From Phorcus lineatus (lineage: Eukaryota > Mollusca > Gastropoda > Trochida > Trochidae), in the NCBI GenBank assembly GCA_921293015.1, contig OV121081.1, forward strand, positions 56,259,877 to 56,323,876: 64,000 nt of DNA, in the 5' to 3' direction. The notes beneath the pieces are model-generated. The model was not told the origin of the DNA. It ran no database searches and was given only the letters and a program-made list of their open reading frames with translations. Shown here piece by piece: positions 1-13,091 of the stretch (position 1 is the first letter of the stretch; the number at the start of each line of letters is the position of its first letter). The position numbers were made by a program, and so were the translations under genes.

Positions 1-248
1 AACAATTTTCAGACATTGCCATGGCCAGCCAGGTCACCAGATTTGTCATCAATTAGCATCTCTGGGACGAACTGGATCGACGCGTGCACAGTAGGAATCC
101 ACCACCCCAAACACTTCCAGACTTCTTGCAGCACTTCAGCACACGAATGGCAGAACATTCCACAGGCTGTGATTGACAACTTTATTGCATCCATGGGTCG
201 TCAGTGCCAAGCAATAATCAATGCCAATGGTGGCCATACCCGATACTG
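1..248 (+). pseudogene. Tc1-like transposase, C-terminal relic
   Basis: The last part of a Tc1/mariner-superfamily DDE transposase, cut by the window edge. The start reads PWPARSPDL, the usual context of the second catalytic aspartate in Tc1 elements. The end reads HEWQNIPQAVIDNFIASMG and then INANGGHTRY with a stop at 247-249, a very typical Tc1 C-terminus. The middle is out of frame: the expected HLWDELDRRV is in another frame at about 58-90, and the frame returns near 150. At least two frameshifts therefore make this copy dead. The remaining element and its inverted repeats are not in view. Family assignment is from recognised motifs; the frameshifts are seen directly. Confidence 0.85.
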
Positions 249-969
249 ACATTTGTGCACCCCTTTGATGTTGAAACACTTGTGCACCTGTGCATTTCAA
301 GATCATGCTTATTCTGAATATAATTTACTGAACAGAGATCTTCAAACAGCGTTTTAGTTTTCATTTCAATGTTTAACTTGCATCTGTGGTCTTTATATTG
401 AACTTTGAAAGTCAGTGTCAAGTTTCTTTTCTTGAAGAGTTTAATTGTAAGTATTTTAGTTTGATATTTACAACAATAGTATAAATTTATCAATGATGTT
501 TTTTAAGATATTACAAATATTTTCTGAATTGATTAACTGATCTAAACTGTCAAACACATGTATTTAATGTGTTTGTGAATCTATGAAATTCTACAAAGGA
601 ATATCTATTAGGAGATATCTTCATCTTAATAAAATAGAATTATTATTTTATGACTAAGAGTATTTTTCACAATGGAATATTTACAGAACGTCCTACAGGT
701 AACCTGTTTGCATAGAAATATTTAGCACTGTGTGATACTGAATAATATAACATCTGCTTGGTTTATAAATGGATGACACATAATGATGATGCATTTTAGT
801 GTGCTTAGTGCTATTTATGATAATTTGAAAACTTAACATATCTATATACTTATGTAACAGGTTTTGATGTGTGAAATTACTGCTAATGAGATGTGTTATG
901 TTGATGTAACTGCTAAAATTATCTAATTTCATCTAATATTTGATTTTATATGTGAATATTAGACTAGGT
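249..969. other. Intergenic or intronic AT-rich DNA, no gene seen
   Basis: No open frame with recognisable protein and no clear repeat boundary. The first part may include the 3' flank of the Tc1-like element. It could lie in an intron of the gene whose exons start at 3176. Confidence 0.4.
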
Positions 970-1136
970 ACAAATATTTATGGATGACAACTTCTTTGTT
1001 CTGAGATATATGACTTTTTGATACAGATTATTGTATCTTTGTCAAGCATGAAATTTACGCTTGACAAAGATTCAAGATTCAGTATTGAAATGTTTCACTT
1101 CTCAATATAAAGAAGTTGTCATCCATAAATATTTGT
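970..1136. mobile_element. Hairpin MITE, copy 1
   Basis: A 167-bp element with inverted ends. The left arm reads acaaatatttatggatgaca and continues acttcttt; the right arm is its reverse complement, ending at 1136. Pairing extends imperfectly to about 40 bp. Inside is a second inverted pair, tctttgtcaagc and gcttgacaaaga, so nearly the whole element could fold into one hairpin. No coding capacity. The superfamily is not assigned. It shares the core atggatgacaacttcttt with the element at 1625-1790. Confidence 0.7.
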
Positions 1137-1624
1137 TCTTAATTGTTTCCAACCTCTAAACTGCCACTCAAAGAAGTCACTATTAGAGTATGAAATAATG
1201 TCAACATCCAAAGTCAGAAAGAACAACAGTATGAATGATTATCCTCTGACAATGGCATTTATAACTACTAAACCATTTCATTCATGTGTATATCACACTA
1301 AGTATCCCATTGATGGATAACTGAATGTTGTCTTTCTTGCTTTGAACAGGGATGTTTTCTGCCATCCTGCTGAAGTATTCATATCTGCCCAAAAGCCCTA
1401 AAGTCCCCTGATTGTCTTGTCACATTTGCTTTGTATGTGCTAAAGATAACCAGTGTCCAGATGTAAGAACATACTATTTATAGCTATGAGTCACCACGGT
1501 ATCAAGACACTCAATTGATTGTAGGATTCTCAGCTGTAGATAAAATACATGGAGATAACATCATCTAAACTACAACCAATACAAAGAATTCTTTTAGAGG
1601 CATTGTAGAAGTTGGAATGACGAT

Positions 1625-1790
1625 AATGACAAGAAATATATATATATAACAACTTCTTTCGACAAAGATTCTTGTGTCGTTCTAACGTCTCACCATGTTG
1701 TTAACATGGCTTGAGAACGACAAAAGAATCTGTGTTGAAACGTTGCATAGAATGAATAAAGAAGGTGTTATCCATATATTCCTTGTCATT
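1625..1790. mobile_element. Hairpin MITE, copy 2
   Basis: A 166-bp element with imperfect terminal inverted repeats of about 33 bp. The left end starts aatgacaagaaatatatata and the right end finishes ccatatattccttgtcatt. The inner part again pairs with itself (acgacacaagaat-type arms around a central ccatgttgttaacatgg palindrome). Similar in length and core sequence to the element at 970-1136, so probably the same family at greater divergence. Confidence 0.65.
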
Positions 1791-1972
1791 ATAAAACAAG
1801 GACTCTCCAGTAATATTTTGATTAGTTAATCGTTATCAATATGTTTAACACTTTACATGCCAGTGGTTTAATCAACATCAATATATCTTCACTTTTACAT
1901 GGAGAAATGCCTATCAGTAACTTTTGTCAAATCTGCTTAATTTCCCTTTGTCAACTCTCAACATGCCAGTAA

Positions 1973-3076
1973 CAGTGCTTCAGCCAGGCAGCGCCAATGC
2001 GCCATTCACGCAAAAAAATAAATATTGGCGTTGATTTTCAAATCTACTGCGAATGTATTGGCGCAAATAATTTAGAGCAAGTAATACTGAAATTAAGAAT
2101 CAATTGGTAAAAAGGCCAAACTCTGAAATATGATGTCAATGTCAGGTCTGAATTTAAGATGATCGATCTCAATTCTGTGTCTATAATTAGAGCAATAGTT
2201 TGTTTACTTACCAAAAAAACCGATCAATTCGGAATGGAATGGAATTTGTTTCGCGCATGCTCTATTGCTATCTTTGACCCAAATCCGATTACACACGCGA
2301 ACTGTCGACTTTCGTTTTGACTGAACGACATGAAACGAAGAATAATGGACTTCTTAAACGAAATAAATACTGTTTCGGAACAAAATGAAGAACATGCAAA
2401 CATATACAAGTGAAATCGAAGTAAACTCGACTGAAACGAATCATCCACCGAACATCGGTACGTCAGATCAATCGACTTCGAGTTCAGTAAACAAAATCAA
2501 AATATTTGAACATTGTTTTCAAACGTCTTTGTTGCGTACGTATTCTTGGCTGAAATATGAATATGGATTAATGTACTGAAAAACGTGGTTAGACGTGGTG
2601 ATGAAGAAAGAAAATTCTTTCACAACTGGGACAAGTTGTTTTAGAACATGGACACTGTGCTAATAACCGACGTGCGTTGAGAGAAATCGGTATGAAAGAT
2701 AACTTTACTGTTGCTTCTAAAAATTTTTTTTTTTGAATGATGCATTTATTTCTGCCATGAGACGTGTTTATTATTTGGGATCGAGTATCCACTGTGAAAT
2801 ACAAATCTTTGATAGACTTTTGTAAACTACAAGGTTGTGATAGATTACAATAGGCCTACATGGAATCAGGCAAAAATTCTACATGTATTCACTTCATAAG
2901 AAGTAATAAGTAGACCATTACACTGACAGCATATAGATGTAAGTACAATCATTTATTAAAATTGTTAAGTTTAAACAGTTCATGAACATTGGCACATTAC
3001 GATCACACATTGGCACACTTTTCTAAAAGTGGTGTGCCAAGTGGCACATAAAAGCAAAATCCTGGCTGAAGCACTG
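1973..3076. mobile_element. hAT-like DNA transposon, non-autonomous
   Basis: Terminal inverted repeats start CAGTGCTTCAGCCAGG at 1973 and end with the exact reverse complement at 3076. The same six bases, cagtaa, lie directly outside both ends (1967-1972 and 3077-3082). hAT elements normally start CAGTG or similar, carry subterminal tggcacac-type motifs (here near 2990-3045), and make 8-bp target duplications; only six bases match here. The 1.1-kb length is far too short for a full transposase, and only an N-terminal fragment is visible inside. Confidence 0.75.
2330..2680 (+). pseudogene. hAT transposase zinc-finger remnant
   Basis: Inside the hAT-like element. An ATG at 2330 opens MKRRIMDFLNEINTV, which resembles the starts of hAT-type zinc-finger transposases, but it stops after about 37 codons. 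A second frame then gives FQTSLLRTYSWLKYEYGLMY, followed after a stop by KENSFTTGTSCFRTW. This order (WLKY..G.MY, then N.F..G...FR) matches the BED/TTF-type zinc finger region at the start of hAT-family transposases, but the zinc-binding cysteines are lost. At least two frame breaks. Assignment rests on motif memory, not on a search. Confidence 0.55.
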
Positions 3077-3175
3077 CAGTAATTCAGCCAGTCAGCATGG
3101 TTTGCCACCAGCTTGACTCGGCAGGTGAACAGTTAATATGTAAACTGATTCTAATATGAAGTGCTATGTGTTCAG

Positions 3176-6100
3176 GTATATTTAAGTTCCTGGATGAGTA
3201 CTACGAGAGTCTGAAATCAGAGTCCCATCAGGAGGAGGACAGGAAGGAGTCAACAACTCTCTCACGGCCTGAGGTCAGAATATCTGTCTCGGAGAAGCGC
3301 GGCAGGGAGAAGAGGTGTGTTTATGTACAGTCAATGACACAAACAAGTGTAATGAAGCTGGATGTTTTTATACAAGTTGAAACCTTTCATACTTGCATGG
3401 CTTGAAATCAAGCTCATAAATAACTGTCTCTGATTTCTTAAAGATGACGGAGTTAAGACATTGAGATTGTATATGCCCATATATGTTGTGTTTTTGAACC
3501 ATTGGATTATAAGGTTTTGTTTTAAACACAAGGTTCTAGAGTTGTTCAGATGATTTATATGTTGCACAAGATATATATTTGTGTAAGAGATCCAAAAGAG
3601 ATGACGTTTTTGTTGCTTTGAAAGGCTTCTGGCATTTGTATTCTTGTCAGGTCATAGATGTATTACTGCTAAAGTATACTTAATGTTATTGATTTTTCAA
3701 AATTCACTTAGTTACAAAAGAGCATATTGTCACGCATTTAGCTTCTTTTTAACTTTGATATATATAAGCATAAATATTTAATTTCTACTTCTAATAATAT
3801 TGTTATACTTTAACATAAAATATATATGGTGTTGATATTTGTTTCAAGATCAGAAACTGATGGAAGGATTTCAAGAAAATCAATACTGAAAACCCCAGAT
3901 AAACCTATAATGGTAAGTTATCCCTTGTGTTGCCTTCTCAGTCGATAATACTTACTATCATTGTTAAATTGTGACCTAAGAACCGTGATTGAATTACAGG
4001 AGCATGAATCAGCAGAAGACCTGAGATTACAGAACACTCTCGGCCGATATGAGAAGAAGTCCGCCCAGGACCTCCGAGCTGATGTCCACTTCATTAGACC
4101 TAGAAGGTACTGATAGTTTTCCCTATATTTCCTTAGTTAGTTTGGAACATGCAGGTTGCTCCATTGGACCACATCAGGTACTCTCAATCTCCTGCAAAAT
4201 AGGATCTAAGTTATACCTATTCTTTGATTAGTTCATCCAAGTTCTCTTTTCTAAAGAATTCCTACTATCCTGCACAATTGAAGCTTATATTTGCTGGGAA
4301 CATGCAGGTTACTTCATTGGAACACATGAAGTACTCTCATTCTACCGCATAAAAAGGAGCTTACTTACCATGCCGTTTCCTATTCCTTGATTAGTAAGTT
4401 CCTCAAATCTCTCTAAAGAATTCCAAATTATCCTGCATGATTGAAAATAATGTTCAAAGTCGCTTGTTATTTCAATATTAGTTCCTCAGTTAACAGTATG
4501 TCTGCTAACATGACTCTCATATCCTCAGATGTCTTGCTTCATTTCAGAATTGCTTCTATTGAAAGAATTATGCCTGGTAATAGCCATTACCAAACACAAG
4601 TTCATCAAGAAATTGTCCTTCTTAAACTTCTATTGATGAGTTGGTCAGTTGTTGCATATACAATCTATTGAATATAAGTATATAGATCTATAGACTTCTT
4701 GTCATCATTGATAATTAGACATTAATAGAGATATATGTTACCTGTTGTACAGTACACCACAACTCGTTGAGTACCAGTCTACATTGCCTAGCAACCGACA
4801 CTCATGCATGCCTACGGACATGCGATACAAGTTTGGGGAGATTCTGGAAGACAAGGCCCTGAACCTGCATGATATTCTGGAACAGATGGATAGGTAGGTG
4901 GCAACATTCTCTAAACTTGATGCACAAAAGAGTCTTTCACTATCACTTCCATCCATGGCCACCTAGGACTTTATGCTTCAAGTTAGCATTTTCCTGATGT
5001 GGTGATATTGTTAAAGGTTTCATGATATAAGAGCATGGGTGATCAAAGATGCAACTACTGACGTTTTCATGAATATAACAAAATAAAGGAACAAAGAATG
5101 GTATTTCTATTGAACCCTGCAGCAACAACATGCAATGCGAGTAGGTATATTTCCAGTTAACAGCTTGAAGGAGAGAGCATGAATATAACAAAAAAAAGCC
5201 GTTATAGCTTTCTGTTCTTTGGAGAGAGTAAGATTAAATGGAACTAGAATTGACACCTTACTTTGATAGATTTGAAAAGTTATGTTAATTGTTGTTTATT
5301 ACATGTTCACAAGTAGAATGAAGACAGTGAAGTTCATGAGCAAGAAATCACTTCTTATCCTCTTCTCAATTCAAAACTATAAGGCCAGTTTCAACTGTGA
5401 GGTTCATTTTCGGGTGCAGATAACCAAGAAAAGTTAGAAGCAGATGAATCAGAAACTTTAGCAAAAATATAATTTTATGATTAATAAGGCAGCAGATGAT
5501 GAAGATTTATTCCATGTTACTGTATAATATAGAAGCCTTCAATACAGTCTTAATTTCAGAAAGTCTAAGACTGTTCCAGTACCCTATGAGAAATATGAGA
5601 ATGCAAGACAAAGAAAATTACATCAAGAAAATATTAAATGAAATTTCTTCCATTGATTAAATTCAGTCCACACATAGTACTACGACTATCTTGTATGATG
5701 TACACTGCAGAGAGCGCATGATCAAGTGTAGCAGCAAGCTGGTGGGACTAAAGGCTGATGGACACAGCTTTCACCGCACGCTGCGGCAGATGAGGGAATC
5801 AACGGACAGAATCCTCCACAAACCAATCGACCAGCTCAAGAAGGAGAAGGAGAAGTCGATGAAGAGAAACTGGTTGGTTGAACTTTTAGATGCCTGTATT
5901 ATTGATAGAGGGTACTTAATAGTGTTTATTCTATAGAATGTCATAGATACGTCATGTCATGTCTCCTGATAATACTGACAGTTTGTTTCTTGCAAAATCA
6001 ACTCCTCCATCAACTCCTCCATCACACTCCATCATTCTGAAAGTTTTAGACAAGCTTTATAATATGTCAGTGATGTAAATTGAAATTTTGAAAATTAAGA

Positions 6101-9100
6101 ATTTAGGAGCACTTAAGTCTTTCATTACAGGATGTGGATAAACTTTAACCTTACCTCTTATTTTTTTATTGTTATTGTCTCATCGTCAGATTTTTCAAAT
6201 AAATCATGATTTTTGCTTTTTGAATATTCCTCGCCATCTTACAAAAGTTTTTACCCTTGCCATAACGTTAACTTGTATTGGTCAGTGATAACCCTTGGAT
6301 ACCTTACATGTGTTTTCCTTATCTTTAGGCAATTAAAATGATTACAAATTTCATACCTTGTGATATTGATGTTGGCTTAAGATAAGTTCCTGAAAACCTT
6401 TTCTTTTTACCCTAACATTTGATTGGTCATTCGTAGGGTGGTCATGTTTTATCTATTTCATTCCTTGAAATTTGAATATGAAGAATTTGATTTAACTGAA
6501 AGGGATGGAGGGGGAGGGGGGTCGCAGAATGGTTATGATCACTAATTGTTTTTTTTTTGGTGTCATTTTTGTAAAACAGGCAACTAATCATAATTACTCT
6601 GATTTGACTGATAACACGAATAGAGGAGTAAGGACGGGTTGTGGGCAGCTCATATTAATTTTTTTTTAATAAACTGTTGATTAATTATAATTATGTTAAT
6701 TTGGCAAAAAAATAATACCTTTGTTGTATAAGGCAAAAAAATTGCACATTTGGCAACTAGACTTTGTTTGGTATTGTTACATTTCATCCCCTGTGTGAAT
6801 GACTCCTTTAGTATAATAGTTGAGAAAACAGAGGCTTTTCTTTCCTATTCCAGGTTCACAAACCTTCGAGACAGTATTCCTTTGGAGATTAGAGAAGGTC
6901 TGTGGTACTACAAGGCTATTCTGGCAAAGCTTGAGAGATTTGGAATGGTAAGAGTTATTTTGATCATGGATATTGAAATTTGTGTCATGAAGTTTTTCCA
7001 TTTTTCAAACTGTACAATGATGTCATAGCAGTATCCTGGAAATGTTATGACAACTAATGGTTTGCCTTCAGTAGGTTTAGATTTAGGGTGTGCTTTGATG
7101 TGGTTTTAATTTTGTAATGAAACTTAGAATATGTTGTAATGCTTTCCTTGTCTTGAATTGAGTGTGACTTTAATGTGTGTTTAGAATTAGTAGATTTTAA
7201 TCATCTTTCTTTGAAGAAGTGTTGTTAAAATCCCCCAAAAGTCATAATTTGTTCTCTAATTTTAATTGGAAATGATATAAAGCAATAAAATGCTCCTAAG
7301 ATATCTGAATTCATCTTATTTGAGGTAAAAAATCAATATCTTAATTGGTATTGTTGACACATTTTGTAATTATCAAAATAATTTGGACATTTTGAAAGAC
7401 TTTTCAGCATCCCAGATTATGTAATAATTGTGAAATGCTTAAAGAGAATGTGTTGACAAGCTAGATAACATGTTTAGTTCAGACAGAAACATTTGAATTG
7501 ATTCAGGTGGTTTACAGATTACATTTTTGTTTCTCTAGAGTATTGTTTACTTTATTTCAAATAGGTTCGAACGGATTTGGACTCTGTACGTTTTAGATAC
7601 ATTTTTATTTCAACTCACACATTTTTGGGTCTTTTTAAAATCTTTGCTTTAGAAATATTGGTGATATGGTTCCTTTCCTCAAAACCAATTCATTGAAACC
7701 TAGCTTTCACCTTTTAGTTCCAAACATATTTGTAACTTAGAATATAGATTTAGGCATTTCATACCTTTTCCTCATAACATTTTTATAATGTGTTTAAAGC
7801 TATTAAAGCTGGTTATAATTCCATATGAAAACTTTTTTTTTTTTTTCTGTTTTTTTCAAGCAAATTGTATCCTTTTTTGTGCTCATCCCATTTATTAATG
7901 GTTTACTTATTAATCATTGTTTAACATTTTAATCAATTATTTGCTTAATATATTTCAACTAAAATAATCATCTAACCAGCATATTCATAACCAATATTGT
8001 GCTTGTCCCCCGTGCAGCCTAAGAGTAGACGAAAGTCCACCAAAGTGAATTTAAACCAGGTACATTATGTCACACAGCATTATCGGCACAGTTGACAGTT
8101 GTCCATTGAATGCACCACTGTTCAGAGTTTGACAACAATCCCTTTGTTTGTATTTTGTCTCATTTGCTTGTATGTAAGGGACACTTACAAGGATTCCCTT
8201 CAGCTCTTGAGTCCACCATAACTTAACCTTAACCCTTAACCAAATCAAAGATGTCAATGATCATTGATTTTTCCAAAGGGCTAGTAAAGATAGTAAAAAC
8301 AAAACATGGTGTCATTATCAGGTGAAACTTAACTACAATCAAAACATCATATCTAATATCTGATATATAAATATGAATGGTATATCAATGATGAGCACTG
8401 AACTAAACCCCTAAAGCACTGATCAGAGACCCATGTGAAGTCCCTCATTTACAAAATGATATTCCCTTATTCTATAGCAGTGATGGTTTGGAACTTGTGA
8501 TGACGAAGGAATAAGCTAATAATCTCAAATCTATTCGTTAAGAAGAAGTTTTTATCAAGTTACGAAGAAATTTTGCTTTTTTTCTGTAATAAACATCTAA
8601 ATGTCCCACAGTGATGACATATATAGTTTCCTTAAAAATCCTTACCTTCTTTATTCATACTCTGGATATGTGTAATATTTATGATAAACTTGAAAATTTA
8701 TATGCCATCAGGAACTTATGATATCATTTTTATTCTAATTTGATATTTAGGTTCTTTTGATGTTGAGTTGAAATGAAATTATATTGAATTCTCACTATTT
8801 ATTTCAAGCACCTGGTAGTTACTGATTCCACATTGACACTACCACATAGTTCTAGAGTAAAATTTGCACAAACTCATACACTGCACGTAAGATATGTTCA
8901 CAAGTTAACATGTTGCATTGCTTTACAATAATATTGTTTTCCCCGTCAAACATGAACCTTATGTAAAAATGATTTGCTTGTCATTTGGTGAGTATAACAA
9001 AAATGTTATTTTTTTGACTACCATAGTATTGAACGATTACATTGAATTATCACATGTCATTTTCTTGACAATTTTTACATCAGAATGGGTCCTTTGTATT

Positions 9101-10039
9101 AATTAACAGTATTACTTTGTCTTCTGCAAAAGTTCATGAAATTAATGATTTTTCATTTTGATAGTTGATTAAATAAGGTCAAATCTAACAAAACCAATGC
9201 TGTGTTCAAAAGTATTTCTTTCATATAGATGCATATTTAATGTAACAACTTTGGGAAATAAGGGACAAAAAAAGATTTGGAAAATGAGAAAGAAAAAGTG
9301 ATACGATTAAGATAATATACACAATTATTGCAATATAACTTAAATTATAATTTTTAATATCTTAATTGCCTTATGATTATAATAATTCATAGAATATTAT
9401 CTATTTTGTGAATTACAATTTTTTTTATATTCCATTGAATGCCAATATTGTGCTTAAAATACTTAAAATTGTATCATTTTAATAAACAGATTAACATGCA
9501 TCATTGTCACATAGATTTGTATAATTTCAATTATTTGTATAATGATATTATGGTATGTTCATATTAATCAACCAAAGATATACTATCAAATTCTATAGAA
9601 TTAAGATAAAACAATCCTTTTTACATCCAATTTCGGCCATTCCCATACAAGTACCTCATCACATCTTCCTCCACCTCCAGCTTCAAATGTCCCGATAATA
9701 ACATTATCTCTCTGTATCTCTGACCAGGTTGAGAGCACCAGCAAGCAGAGTGTGTACAAGTTCCTGAAAGTCTTGGAGACTCTACGAGACTGGGAACTAT
9801 GCTGCCCAGACATCTCTGCTGCTATAGAGTTCTGTCGGGAGAAGATTGTTGAGATGACAGTTGAGGAATATGAGGAATGGTTTCAGCAGCAGTTTCCAAG
9901 AATTCAGCGTCCACAGACGGCGCCAGCGGTCATGAAAACCAAAAAGAAGGAAGACGTTTCTGCCTCGCCTGATGTGGCTCCAGGGGTTGCAAAGATCAGG
10001 AATTCTCAGTCAGCATTTGTCAGGAGGGCCGAATCATGA
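3176..10039 (+). CDS. 3' part of a charged, probably ciliary/coiled-coil protein gene (8 exons)
   Basis: Eight exons join in frame: 3176-3314, 3849-3912, 4000-4106, 4753-4893, 5711-5872, 6854-6947, 8018-8059, 9728-10039 (stop). They give 353 residues. Each is bounded by AG and GT, and the phases run 1-2, 2-0, 0-2, 2-2, 2-2, 2-0, 0-0, 0-end. The first exon needs one base from an upstream exon that I could not find, so the 5' end is missing. The protein is very rich in Lys, Arg and Glu. Notable pieces are KPIDQLKKEKEKSMKRNW, the basic exon PKSRRKSTKVNLNQ, and a C-terminal block with FLKVLETLRDWELCCPDIS and EEYEEWFQQQFPRIQ, followed by a low-complexity tail starting RPQTAPAV. There is no transmembrane segment or enzyme motif. 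It could belong to the CCDC60/DUF4698 family of ciliary proteins, but I cannot confirm that from sequence alone. Confidence 0.75.
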
Positions 10040-10550
10040 TATGAGTGGGTGGTGATTGATAAAAGTGTGACATATTTCGACAATGTTTGGGTATTTCTAG
10101 GCTTTTATTGATAATCCTGATTGATTAAGGAACTCCATGTTTGTAATTTTGATTGAAATGTTTGTTTTTATCTATTATTGTTATTTACAAAATTGACCAT
10201 TATTGTTAGGGTTTTGATGATAGTCATATTTGGTACCTGCATACCTCTTGAGGGGTTTGCTATTGTTGACAATTGTTGCACCAATTGTGAGTGCTCAGCA
10301 CATGCCATGTTTATTAGCAGATAGGAATCTGTTGTGGGGTTTATGATGATATTGCTTTTTATGAAGATGCCATATTTCTACTTTATTTTACTGAATATAC
10401 ATATAAACCACATGCTATGACATACCTCTTTGTATTATGATGTGTATATGAACGATACCAGAGGTAAACGTAAAATGTAAATTACCTATATAACAAACTA
10501 TATTAGTTTGTGACAACACAATGATATCCAAGACTTCTAGCATCAACCAG

Positions 10551-10556
10551 AATAAA
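10551..10556 (+). terminator. Candidate polyadenylation signal for the 3176-10039 gene
   Basis: AATAAA about 510 bases after the stop codon. Another AATAAA lies near 10775. Either could end the transcript; placement is by position only. Confidence 0.35.
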
Positions 10557-10559
10557 AAT

Positions 10560-12640
10560 TGTTATATATCTGTCTCAATCATCGAATAGATTTATTTAAC
10601 GAGCTCAAAATTATACCTGTAGAAATTCATTTTTCTGTGATCGAAACCATGACTTTTTCATTCTTGATATTTCAACAATACTCTTTTATAAATAGTAAGA
10701 AATGAAATACTCATTATTGAATATAAACAATGATCCCTAATGCTTAAATACAGATGTAAATGAAAATCATTGGGAATAAAAAGGGCGTTCTGTTAGAGCA
10801 TCTTCATGCAACTTTAGGTTTACAATTTAGTATATTTTTCATATGAGGCGCTGGCGTTACAAGGGGCACTTAGAAAATTGAAAGGAGAGGGTGTTATAAA
10901 CATGGCTCTCCATAAAATTCTAAAGAAAATAAAAAAAGATGAATTCTGCAATTTCAGTATGTTCAAAATTGTTTGATATTTAAAAGTTTGGCCTGCCAAC
11001 CTAAGGAATAAAAAGTTTTGAAAAAGAACTTGAAATGCAGCTCCCCGACCTGTGGCAGAAGGAGCAAGATTCATGTTTTAAACAACTTTCAAAATTACTA
11101 GGGCAAAGTTATGAAAACGGGGCGCTTATTATTTTGTGAGTTAGAAATGTGTTCAGTGGGTATTTATAGGGAGAGGGCGCCTATTATACATGTCTAATAC
11201 AGTATTTGATCCATCTTCTTAACGTAGGGTATAATTAGCTTAGACGTTTTTGAAACTTATAAAATAGAGAACTATGATTGATACCGGCTTTGATCATGTG
11301 TAATGTATAAGCTGCCAGGCAACAGGGTACAGGTTGAGATTTACTTTCAAAATGTCTGTGTAAATGAACTTTCCTTTATCTTCTGACATGTCATAGATAC
11401 ACATTTGTATAAAGTATTTTTTTAATCTAAAAATGGATTTGCTTATATACAAGTACAATCAAAGTGTATTAGTTGTTTTAAAAATACTGTCTCTGTTTTT
11501 AATCAAAATACAAAATAATTCTACCAAAGAATATGACAATTTATGCAAAATGATATTCAGTACTTTAATAACATAAAGTTTTAGATAGAATCATTGATCA
11601 TTTGAATGGCCAAAAACATATATTTTTTCATTTAAATTTAAAAGCTCAATAAAACCTGTATAATCCACAAAAGTATAAATTGATGACATCAAACAAAGTT
11701 TAAAAAAACAATTAAATGGGATAAAAGTTTTATTATTGATGCAATATTAATCGAAGCTTTCGCTGTTCTTGACAAATAATTCACCAGCTATAATATGACA
11801 GGAAGTCTATATCAGCAAAATTTACTAGAAATCCATGAAATGGTTTATTAACTATCACTATATGAAAGTTATAAAAAATTATGAAATATGTTTTTGATTG
11901 ATCTTGATGTAGTGTCCCAACATTATTATACATGAATCTGTGATATTTGCTTTCTTCATGACAGCTTTGAATAATTTGATCTTCCTCCTTCCAAGTTTTA
12001 CAAACCACAAGCTTTATGTAATAACAATGTGATAGATTGTGATACCTATTTTTTTATGTTATATGTGTTTTATTCAAGTGTCATATAAATGCCACCTGTG
12101 CTTTTTCTCCTTAAATAGATAAGTAGGTACCGGTAAGTAGATAGGTCCAGTTTTAAATCTGATAACTTTGTCCATGGTTTTTTTTTACAATCCAACAGAA
12201 TAAAAAAAAGATTAATAAATATTTGTACTTATTAAATTGTTATTAACTAGATTTTTATTGTTTGAGGTCAGTTTCAACATGTTTTGCTTTCTAATCCTTA
12301 TGTTGTTTTTATTTATTTCTTGTTATGCTTGCTTCAGTGATAGTAATGTTTATACATGAAAGTATTTTGTACGAACTATTTAATTCTATGTGCAAAGATT
12401 TATTTATGATTGTGAAAGTCAGCGTCTTTCCCTTGTGATTACCTAAGAATAAAGTCATGTACAGTAGACATGTATATGGAAAGGTAGACATGTTGTTTTT
12501 ATCATGTGAAGTAAACCATTGCCCATCTATTTTCCCCCTCAAAGGGTAACAGAGTATTTATGTATATAAATCACATCATCTTATAGAGATGTGCTGGATA
12601 TTTCTGAAAAGTTCCAGCTTAGTGCTTATCAGTTCAGTAG
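10560..12640. other. Intergenic AT-rich DNA
   Basis: No supported gene on either strand. A segment near 10850-11190 has two ggggc(g/a)ctta-type pieces (10864 and 11120, with gggagagggcgcc at 11170), probably an old repeat without clear ends. Confidence 0.4.
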
Positions 12641-12649
12641 AGTGATTTT

Positions 12650-13091
12650 AAACAGGTTATAGTTGTGATTGTGATAGAAAACCGGCCAATCACTCGAACA
12701 TGATTTTGGAAACATATTTAAAGCAGACACAAAGACAAATATGGATTGGTATTGTTAAGTAGGTCATTTAACTAATGTTTATGTACATGGGACATATAAT
12801 AACATTTTAACATTTATCTGACCATTTTAGGGATGCAAGTTTTGGGAGGGAATTTGAACATGATTCAGGAAATTTTTGTATTTTGGCTCTATTATAGGTC
12901 AATACTGTTAAGGAATTGGGAAAGACACCTTCGACAATGTTCAGAATTTTGAATGGGCCAACCTCCTTAGTAGCAATGATACACTTTCTAATTTGAATGG
13001 GCCACTTTTCATCCGAAGTTCAAAGAACTCGTGACCCCTATCTTTCCCAATCCCTGAAATTGTGTCTCCATGAAAAAGTATCTGTGTCACT
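12650..13091. mobile_element. TTAA-flanked MITE family, copy C (5' truncated, interrupted)
   Basis: The right end reads tctgtgtcact before TTAA at 13092-13095, the same end as the copies at 16.4 and 40.8 kb. The left part keeps the family's inner sequence (gatagaaaaccgg, then agcagacacaaagacaaat and ggtattgttaagtaggtca) but has lost its terminal repeat. It is split by another short element at 12909-13058. Confidence 0.6.
12909..13058. mobile_element. Short MITE nested in another MITE
   Basis: About 150 bp with imperfect 17-bp inverted ends: taaggaattgggaaagac on the left and tctttcccaatccctgaa on the right. The inner part has a repeated gaatgggccaac/gaatgggccact motif. It lies inside copy C of the TTAA family, so it inserted later. 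Confidence 0.55.

Noticed and set aside
1640-1790. Hammerhead-like gaaacg in the hairpin MITE
   Set aside because: The required CTGANGA core is not present in either copy.
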